Assembly: GCA_907165135.1 (NCBI GenBank)
Contig: OU015568.1
Location: 690,501-754,500 of the forward strand
From: Oikopleura dioica
Taxonomy: Eukaryota; Chordata; Appendicularia; Copelata; Oikopleuridae
Direction: 5' to 3'
Length of the DNA stretch: 64,000 nt
Part shown: positions 1 through 10,400 of the stretch, piece after piece
Position numbering within the stretch: position 1 is the stretch's first letter
Layout: the number at the start of each line of letters is the position of its first letter
Program-made: the position numbers and the translations under genes
The notes under the pieces: model-generated
What the model was told of the DNA's origin: nothing
The model's input: only the letters and a program-made list of their open reading frames with translations
The model's database searches: none

Positions 1-924
1 AGGAAAGTTACTGTTGAAAGATTAAGGGTGTAACGTCCAATAACCCAGGTGAACCGAAAAAGCGCTAGAATTACGAAGTTTCATCAGGATTATTTTCAAT
101 TTAATCAAATCATCGAATCAGGGTGTTTCTGTTCCGCGAAATCTGGCGCGAAAATTCATTTGACTTGTAGGGTGGAGCGAACCGCGGCGGCGACCTTGAG
201 GTTGACCCGGGCTCAAAACCTTTTACGCGCTTAGGCGCTAAATCGCACCACCAAAAAGTAAAGTTGTGCGCGCAGCGATTACGACAGGCTCTGATGAGTT
301 GGTTTTGTCCGACACGAATGTGGGGTCAGGGCGTATTGTCACGGGTTAAACTAACGAAAAAGACGATCTTTTGCGTTTTTTTTAAATTTGGTTTAAAATT
401 GTAAAACCCAAATTTTGGATAATAATTTTTGAGCCTTAGCCGGCCAAGATCTTATTTTGACCTTACCGGCAAATGAATGGTGCTTATTTTTTTGATTATT
501 CAAAAGACTATCACATTCTTCTTGGTTCGGGTTCGGGTTTGAGTTTTGGTTCGGGTAAGGGTTCGGATTTGGGTGTCAGCATCGGTTGAAATAATCCACT
601 TCGAATAGGGAGATTTTTTGGCCATTTTTCGGAAAAATATAGCCTACCGGCGAAAGACACCTCCATATATGTCGGCGCCATTATAACTCTGCACCATCTA
701 TGATGCATTGAGTAATTCACAAAATAAGGCTGTTTCTAAACCCTCACCCTAACCAAGAATAGCAAAAACCTGCCGAAGAGTAGCTCATCGATAAACAAGC
801 CCTACTATAATAGTCTGATTCCGAAAGACCTGATTCTTTCACTGGTGTTCGAAATTAACGAGTAACAACTCTCAACCGTTCGCTTTTAATATAATATTGG
901 GTTGTAAAATTTACAGAAAATGAG

Positions 925-1312
925 TTAAGGGGGTGGTGGTCGAGAATTAGGATTTTTTCAACCTAAAAAACTCAATTTTTTCAAAAAAAAATTTTTTCGT
1001 TCTTAATCTTAATAAGTTAAAAAGGGTTGAAATTGTGTGGGCGGCTAGGTTTAAGAAAAAAATTTTAAGGGAGAAATGACGAAATCGAGAGTGAAAGTCG
1101 ACCCAAAATCGCGTTTTTCGCTATTTTTTAGTCGACATTTTCCGATTTTTGGTCATTTTTGGCCATTTTTTTGAATCTGATTTGTCTCAACATGATTTTG
1201 ACGCTAAAAATAGGTTGTCTGAGAAAAAAAATTATGTTATTTCATTAAATAACTGTAAGTTAAAGCAGAAAATATAAAATCATTTAATAATTCTCGACCA
1301 CCACCCCCTTAA
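925..1312. mobile_element. piggyBac-like MITE with TTAA target sites
   Basis: Perfect inverted repeats of about 22 bases (inner sequence GGGGGTGGTGGTCGAGAATT) lie at 929-949 and 1288-1308. Each is bordered by TTAA, at 925-928 and 1309-1312, which is the target site used by piggyBac transposases. The 380-base interior is AT-rich and has no coding capacity, so this is a non-autonomous element. It ends about 100 bases before the start codon of the EGF/TSP1 gene and may supply part of its promoter or 5' leader. The TTAA sites and repeats are seen directly; the superfamily assignment is inference from the target site. Confidence 0.75.
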
Positions 1313-1408
1313 CAGAATTTATTATTTCTTATGATAATCATTAGCTATCAAAATCTCTAGACGATAGATATCTAAGAAAGAGCCATAAATCCCATTTTTT
1401 CTTTTTTT

Positions 1409-4400
1409 ATGTATTTTCTGTTGTTCCTCAAAATCGATAGCTCCGTTCAAGCATTACCTTGCGTTTGCTCCATGTATGCAGGCCGGAATGTATCTTAGAA
1501 TACAATTCCAAAAATATATTTTTCCTTGTCATCCTTTGATCAAATTTAATTCCAGGATTCCGTTGTTGGAGAATCAGAAGATTTCTGGACCCTTTCGACT
1601 TCAACCGCAATCGACTCCGAATACTTCCTGAAAATGACCAGCTCATCAGAATTCCCCTTCTACAACGCTGGCACTGATGAAAATGACACGAAGGTCATCT
1701 GGGCCGGATTTGACGATTCTAAACTGGTCATTGCCTCTGTTGACGACGGTAAGTTCTAATCTATCGCGACTTGTTGGGTCGAAAATTGCGAAAGAACTCG
1801 AAAAACAACGAGACGTTCTAGCAACAGCGGTTAAATGATAATTTCGTTGTTCGAGCAGACTAAAATACACGCTGCCTTCATTTCAAAATACACACGCACA
1901 ATTCTAAAGAATTTCTTTTTGACGAAGAGTCCGCTGTTATCCGCAGTTTTCCTTGTCATTTTCCTTCTCAAAACAATGAGATGACGAGCAAAAGTATGGT
2001 TGACAAAATTATTGATGAAATCATAATGAAGATTTTTTTCAAGATAGGGTAATAAGGAAAATATTCAAGGCTTAATCGAAGGAAGTACTCTTAACCGAAA
2101 CAAAGAGTTGCCCATCAATTTTGCGTAAAACTAAAATATGGAGTGGATTTTATAGATCAAGGTTCTGATTGGCCGGTTAGCCGAATACGGCAATCTTATT
2201 GGTTATTATACTGGTCAATCAAAACCCTGATCTATAAAACCAACTCCATATTTTGGTTTTACCCGAAATTAATGGGTTACTCTCTGTTTGGGTTAAGGGT
2301 ACATCCTTCGATTAACGAAACTTTCGCCTTAAATAACTCTTAGCAAAATATCAATAGCGAGTACTTTATGGTCTCTAGAAATTAATCTTTCCTGGATCAT
2401 TAATCTGTCAGAGGCGTTTTTGGATTGCTCAAAAAACCTTAGGTTTCTTTCAATTTCTACGTAAGCATCATTTTATTTCTGATTCTTTCGATTCTTGCAG
2501 AGTTTCATCGGATTATTCAATGTGTGTTTATTTAACTTGTGTTGAACAAGAGATAAGCCCTGCATTACCGAAAAATGGAGTAAGTCGTCGTTGGTTCGCC
2601 ATGCTAATCGAATTGGCGGACACGCCGTTGTGCATAATCCCATGATTAATTTGTAGCGAACGGGACTACTCGCCATGAAAATGGGCAAAAATTGAGCGTG
2701 CTTCCTTATCAAGACTTCCTTGGCCAACACTGAATTGAACCGTTCCTTTTTTTATGCACAGCCGTTTTTTGTTAGTTTTGTGAGCCACTATTTATCGGAG
2801 GCGTAAATATTTGAAAAAACCGATTCAAGCTGGACGAGTAGGCTTGAGCTTAGAGACGAGATTGAGGTCGAATCTGAAAAAATATATAAAAGCGAATCAA
2901 AAATTTTTTCAAAGTTTTTTCAGATTCTAAATTATAAAATATTGCTGAAATAATGATGACATACTTTTCGGCTCTGCAAAATGTATACAAAACCTGAGTC
3001 AGGTTTTTAAATGCTCGAATGGAAAGCCGCGCAGCGGCTTTTTTTCAACGAAGCCGCATATGCTTCGCCAGTTTTTAAAAGATCATGAAAATAGTTATGA
3101 TGCGAAGCCGCAAAGCGGCTTCGATACTCAGAAAGCCGCTGCGCGGCTTTTGATATAAATTCTTCAGAACTCAGGTTTTCCGCACAGGTTAACGATCTTA
3201 TATGATGATTAATTTTTGCTAAGCTTTTTGATTGATTTTTCTAAAGAACGAAAAAGATACAATAACTGCGTACTAGGTATTGATGGATATTTACTAGCGG
3301 TGGTATCATAGAAGCGAGCTTTTACGGAAGTAGCCCAAGGGGCTCAGCATTACGTGGAGCGCAGTCCAAAGTGCGCTGCCCCAATAGAAACGAATGATCA
3401 TCGCCGCACGGTGCATTTTCATTTTTCAGTCGAACATTTTCTCAAGATTAAATCTATCTAATTTCGGTCTATCTAACAAATCTAAATTTTTTATCACTCA
3501 AAAATCAAAAAACTTAAAGTCCATTTTTTCAAAAAAATTAAGGTTTTATGGTGTAAGCATTTTTGTTAAATTTCTCATTTTGAAAACCCCCAAGTTCTTG
3601 CGAAAATCTGATGATTTTTTTCTCGTGGAACACAGCGGCCCGCCGAGAATTGGGAAAATATCAGCAGCTGGATAAACCGATTATCCCCCGAAAGGCTCTG
3701 ATTTCTGATTTTACGTCTTCGTTCCATGGAATTACAAAAAATCCTCACTGCTAATTTTTTCACCACTCAGAAAAACAACCTTGTTTTTGAAACGTCAACG
3801 TCAAAAAGAATTTAATCTTCAAAAATTTCAAGGGCTTTAAAATTTCTTTTTCTGTTGCCAAAATGAAAGTTTGAAAATTCTTGCATATCCGCATTCGCCT
3901 TATCAAAAAATTGATATGGAAAATTAGCAAATTGCACTAGAAAAACATGAGCGTGAATTATGAAACGTATGATTTTGAGTCATGATGATAAATGACTATA
4001 TTACAAGTGTAGGTACTTGACGCAAGTTGATGAAGATAAATTTGAGAAAAATGCTATTTTCGCTGTTTTGAAGTGAAAATTTTTCCCAACAATAATCGCC
4101 ATTTTAACGGATTTTCGACCCGAAAAGTCGACGGCTCGAAAATTCGTTAAAATAACGACATTTTCGAAGCTAAATTTTTCGGCTCAAAAATTTACCCTTG
4201 AACGATTTCCGCGGAATTCGATGGCCGAAGCAGATATGTTCTTACATTAGCGTTTTTTGAAATTACTGGTCTTTGGAATTCGGAAAGAAATTCGCTGGAA
4301 AAATATTCCGCGATCATGGGAATCATCTCCCGAAATTCTAGAGAGCTATGTAATCGTTGCAAAAAACGGTTAGCGGCCAGTTCTCTCTGAAATCCTAATC

Positions 4401-7400
4401 AAGGGTACTGTAGCGCTCTTGAATAACTCTTGAAAAGATACTGAATTTGAACAGTTAACCGCGAGTTAGAAAATTCAATTATTTTTTTTAACAAAATCGA
4501 AATCTTAAAAAATAAACGCTAATTTTGTAAATACAATAACCCAGCTGCAGCTTTTCTTGTTATTTTCGAGTAAAAAGTCTTAATTATTAGACTGCGTTGT
4601 TATAACAAAGCTGAATTTTAGGAATAAACGGATTTTAACTGCGGAAGGCTTTCGTATTTTAGACACCTCTAAAGGATGCTTTTTTATCTGATGGGAGTGA
4701 GAATGAGATCCCGGACGAGATTAGCTGGTATAAACTTTCATGAAAAATGGCGAAAAACCATAAAAATCATAAAAACAAAATGATTTTTTATTTTACCTAT
4801 TGAAGTATGGAGGAGCTGATTAATTTATCCACTTGATCACGCGTTAAATAAAACCGCTCAGCATAGATTTTGTAATACAATAATAATCGACCATTTTCAG
4901 GCTATTGCGCAGAAGGCGAAAACTACTGTACAAACGGCGACTGCATCATCCGCTCTGGGAAACGCGTGTGTCTTTGCCTCCCAGGGTACACGTTAACTTC
5001 CAAGACCGTCTGTGAGGACTTTGACGAGTGCGCACTTCAAGGAATGGTTCAAATTTTGTGCAACTCCCGTTACCGTCTTCTTTTCAATAAAAGTTTTTCG
5101 TTATCCACGATCATGACATATGAAAAAGACACACCTAAATACAATTGGGAAAATGTGATTATATTATCAACACAAATCTAAATTCAAAAATTGAAAAATA
5201 TAAAAAAATACGGTGAGTTATGGTCTCGAAATTATAAGAACCAAAAAAGCTGACAACTGTCCCTCATCAAAATCCTGCTTCAATACCCCTGGCAGCTACT
5301 ACTGTGCTGAGCCCTGCGAGTCGAACAAGCTCCTCAAAGTCATCAAAGGTGAGAAAAATGTGAAATATTCTTTGAAAAGCGCACTCGAGCCGGAAAAACT
5401 CTTGTATCGGAAAAACAAGAGCTTCAGAATTCAAACTCTTTTTTTTAGGAAAATTCTCCGATAAGGCCTGCCCATCACGTTATACAATCAACGGCGAGGT
5501 CTTCCGGACTGTTGGAGATGCGACGGATATGCTTGTCTATCAAAGGTTTTTTTCGGGTTTTTTTTTCTATTTTAGATTTTTTTCTTTTTTAGATTTTTTT
5601 TTTTAGATTTTTTCTATTTTCTATTTTAGTAGAGACACTTTACTTTGAAAATAAACTTGGACATTAGTTAGAAATGCTCTCATTTTTGCGGTATTATGTT
5701 GATGTTTGCGTGATTATTTTACGTCCGATTTTGTATAAGAAAATGACCTCGGTTTTGGGCGTTTTCTTGTCGTGGAGCAAAACATAACCAAGAATATGAG
5801 GTAATCCGTATTTTGTAGACACGTTTTTTTGAATCGATCGCTTCCATTATCCAACCGTTTCTGCAAACTTTAAGACTAACAAAGTCGTTTTTAAAACTGA
5901 GCTTTAGAAACATTTTGGGTTATTTACGGTTTTTCAGATTTTGTTGTAGATACCATAAAAGCAATATTTGCTGTTAAAAATGACTTTTTTAATGTAAGCT
6001 TTTCAAATCGACGAATAATTTGATAGCCAACTATGAAGCAAATGGAAATGGCACCAGTAAACTGTGTAGAAAACCTGAGTCAGGCTTTGAAAGCCTCAAA
6101 TAAAAAGCCACGTAGCGGCTCTTTTAAAAACGAAGCCGCGAAGCGGCTTTGCTGATCTTTTAAAATAAATTATTAAAAATAAGATTTGATTATATAATAT
6201 AATTATATTAATAAAAATAATATAATTATCAATTTTTGATAAAGATAAATTATTAAATAAATTAATTATATATGTGTGATTTTGTTGCGAAACCGCTTTG
6301 CGGCTTCATTTTCGAAAAAGCCGCTCCGCAGATTCTTATTTGAGGCTTTCAAAGCCTGACTCAGGTTTTCTACACAGGTTGCCGAGCCCAGCCGGTAGAT
6401 TTTAACCATTTTTTTTATCAAATGTTCAACTGATATTTTTTAAAGTCTCTTTAGAGGCACAGACGGCATTTAAGAAACCCTAGGAGCTCTTCATCGCCCC
6501 AGATTGTCTATTTATTCATCTTTATTTTAGCGAGTCATCGGACGAATTCCTCTGCCGCACGGATCGAGGTTGGATTTCAGGATCGGTTGGTCAACTTTGC
6601 GGCGAGCAATGTTGGAGAAACAGCTCAGAGGTTTTCTTCACTTTTTTCTTCAAGAGATTTTTCTATTGGAATTTGTGGCTTTTCGGAAAGTCTTCTTCAG
6701 ACGAGCGAGATTTTAACCCACGTTTGGAGCATGTTACGGGGCGAAATAAAGCGGGATGCACCTGTCGGTACTTGTAAATATTTGCTTGAAGGTTTGATGC
6801 GCGTAAGCCGATTGGGTCAGGGATTTTCTTGAGAAATAGAAGGCCTCGTAATTCTCTTTAGAATCTGTTTATCTCACGTCAAAATTAAACGTGGCTAAAA
6901 TTTAAAGCCTTGTCCAAATTTTTAAAGTCCAGTTTTTCGCTTTTTTCCAGCTTTTTTCGATTGAATCACCAAAAGTTACAAGTCTGTCAGCTTTTTGGCA
7001 CGATCAAAAATCGTTTATAAAATGCCAAACTCCCTCTCCCACCAGGAGTACTTAGCTTTAACCTGCGCTCGCAAGGTGTCTAAAGACAGGTTGCGCGGCG
7101 CGGTTAATGGCATCCTGAAGAGTTATCGCGGAATTGGCTTTGAGTTTGGGGTCGTTTAGATAACTTTTCCTTCTAATGGCTTAAGAAAAAAAGAGGGTCA
7201 GATACAGACACGTTTTTCAGAAAGATAGCTTCAGGTCTTTTTACTAAAAAGGATTTCTTAGAAAAGTGAATAAAAGAGTGAGAGCCTTAAATTTTTTCAA
7301 AAAATTTCAAGAAAAATTTCAATAGAGTAAAAAAATAAGGGTGTCATCAGACTAGTTCTCGGAAATAAAGAATAAGTAAATAGTAGGGTTAATGATGCTT

Positions 7401-10400
7401 ACCCCCTTAAATAAAAGAGCATCATTTTTCGGTCTGTTTTACAGAAAAGGATTTCTCAGCAAATAAAAGAGTGAGAGCCTTAAATTTTGTAAAGAAAGAT
7501 TAAGCAGTATTTCGAAGGTGCAAAATTAAGGGTTTCATCAGACTAATTGAGGGAAATTAATATTAAAAAATGATTGAAGTAAATGGAGGTTACCCCTTTA
7601 AAAATACAGCTTTATTTTTCGTGAACCAAGACCTCCAAAAGTGAAAACTTGGCAGAAAATTTAATGAACGCGCCCTCCCCTAAAAGGGATCACTTCCTTG
7701 AGCCCCGGATAAGCCAGCCCTCGTCAAAGGGATCAAAAGTGGGTGGACGATCAAAAATTACCCGCTCCTCGCTCGGAAAAGAGAATTCAGAACCCGCCCC
7801 CGTGGAACCTGATCTTCTTTCGCAATCAAGCTCGTTTTCTCTGTTAATCAGTTGATCAACCCTTTTTCGCAGGGCCTTCGCCCAGCTGCGATCACGCAAG
7901 TTGCCACACAAAGCTTTTTTCGCGCCAAATCGACCGCTGCCCGGATCAAATCACGGCTTGGGAAACGATCAACTTTCAAAATATTCAAGTCGATGTTGAA
8001 GAAGTCGAAGCACCTGGTAAGTTCATTTTGAAAGGAGACAGAACCTTTTTCATTTCAAAGCCGTTTTAATCTTCAATCTTCAATCTTGCTAATTCGACGA
8101 CCACAGCGAGAGTACTCTGACCAAGTGCTATGACGCTCACTGAGATAATTCTAGATGCAAAAGAGACTCACCTGGCAGTACTTGTAAAAAAATAAACCGA
8201 AAGTCCCAAAGAAAAAAATCATGATTACAAGAGTTTTTCTGAAAAAAATTCCTGAAAATAAAATTTCTTAGCGATTTTAAGAATCATTAACAAAAAGCCG
8301 CGGAGCGGCTTTTTCTATTTGAAAAAAAAGCCGCGATTTTATGAATGAATTATAATGATGACTTCCGAAAGCGCTTTGCGGCTTTTATTTTTAAATAGCC
8401 GCATGGCGGCTTTTCATAAGAGCTTTTTCAGAGCCTGACTCAGGTTATCTACGCAGGTTTCCAAGTCCAGAACTCAGTGTTTCTTGAGATGATATCCTCT
8501 TCTTTTCTTACAGAAGAGAAAACAGTATCTAAGCTTTTCACTTTGAAGCGTTAAAAGTGAAAGAAAATCAAATCACCGACCGGTAATCCGCTCGTCAGAT
8601 CGTGGTCTCTGGTTCAGATCCGGGCGCGAGAGATGCGATTAGCCAGTTACTTTTTTACAGTTTCGATTTCTTCCTACTCTTTCAAACAATTAAACCTCCT
8701 TTTTAGATTGCTGGTGCGGTCCGTTTGGAAGCTATTCTGCCGACCGAATGGAATGCGCCTGCGCGGAGGGCTTCTACCTGGACCGGAATTACTGCCACCC
8801 CGAAGAAGTGTTAAACGTGCAGTCGAGTTATGCCCCCGAAATTAATGGATTTTATAAATTTAAAAATTCGTTCGAAAATGGACGCCCCCTTTATCGCCAC
8901 GTTGGAAGCGATAAGGTTATCAGATATAACCAGAAATGGATTGTCTCCAGCGGCGCCAAAAATATTATTGAGTACTACGGAAAGGACAAAAGGTAAAACA
9001 TAAAGTTGAAAAATAGAAAAAACCAAGCCGCTTGCGGCTTCTCAAGAAAGATAAAAATTGCGGCTTTTTTTCGTAACAAATTTTTTTCTTGAATTCGAAG
9101 CCGCAAGCGGCTTTGAGAAAAATAGTGCGGTTTCTTAAAAAAAAATTAAGCCGCGCGCGGCTTTTTTCGAATTAAATTTCAATGAAGAGAAAATTGAAAG
9201 AAATTTTAGCCGCTTGCGGCTTTTGTAGAAATTCGATGCGGTATTTTAATCATAAATATGGAAATTAAAAGCCGCGCGCGGCTTTTGCAATAGAGTTTAT
9301 TTTTATTTGTTTTCTAATAATTTTTTTTCATATTATTATTTCTAGCCCCGTCACCGAAGAACGCGTCCTCCAAGTCGCCGTCCACAAAGAAATCGACTAC
9401 TGCTCAAGCGGCTTGGCCCCGTGCGCCGGCTCATCGGACTACTTTTGCCTGAACAAGCTTGGCGGCTTCACGTGCGCGCCCAAGTTCCTCAGGAACGGCT
9501 AAAACAACTCGCGCCTTTTCGAAGTGAAAAGTTGTTTCTTTTTGTTGAAAAATATTTAATCTCCACGTTGACTGCTGAATCGGCGGTCGGATCCAGCGCG
9601 TCTTCATTCAATTTCCGAAGTTCGGCATATTATTTATTAGAGATTAAGCTAAAGGCTATTAGATAGGGGGTAAATAAAGATGTTTTAGAGGGACAGCGTT
9701 TCAGGACCATAACTCTGATAGGTTAGGGTTAGGGTTAGGGAAGGTTGAAGAAATTCTAGTTTTAAAAAAACTAGAAAATTATTTCCCTAATGATTCTTCA
9801 TTTATTTTGACAAAAGTGTTTCGCACTACACCTTAAGAATTTTCGCGGAGCATTTCCGCGCACTTACTGACATATGAAAATTCGCCCGTGAATTGCTCAT
9901 AAGCAGCCAAGCAAGAAAACAGCCAAAAGGAGAGATTCCCATGAGCTCACCTGAAAGGTGCCTCATTACCTAAAGTTCTCACGTTTTTTCTTGCCTCTTT
10001 CTGCGGTGGAAGACCCTTCAGATCATGAAACTTGATCAGTTAATTTTTCAAAAAGACCTTTTTTCTCAAGAATTTTACTGAATCATGTTTGACTGTTCAA
10101 ATTATTGACTTTTTCTTTGAAGAAATCATCGCGAGGATAATTTAAAGCCACAAAAAAAGCTTTGAAGATGGTGCTAGCTCTCCATTGAGCCGCTACCGCA
10201 TCCGGAACATGCAGTTGGTGGAGGGAGTGAGCTACGCTGGACAGAACGAGTACCCGGTGTACGGCGATTTGGGAAATAAATTTGGATCGGAGCGACTCTT
10301 CGTTGTCAAACACAACATCAAGGTAACTTCTAATCCAGCTTTTGGGAAAGCCGGACTTGGACACGTCCGGTCCAGATTTGGCAGCGAAGATGTTACAACT

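Larger units (their letters stand above)
1749..4900 (+). other. Long intron holding several repeats
   Basis: This is intron 2 of the EGF/TSP1 gene, about 50 times longer than the usual intron here. It contains the foldback MITE, one member of the CCTGAGTCAGG-ended family with GCGGCTT hairpins (2984-3190), and AT-rich sequence in which no further exon with matching phase was seen. Confidence 0.6.

Noticed and set aside
291..322. CTGATGAG followed by a GTTGG/CCGAC stem and ACGAA, resembling a hammerhead ribozyme core
   Set aside because: The obligatory GAAA after stem II is missing and stems I and III could not be formed from the flanks.
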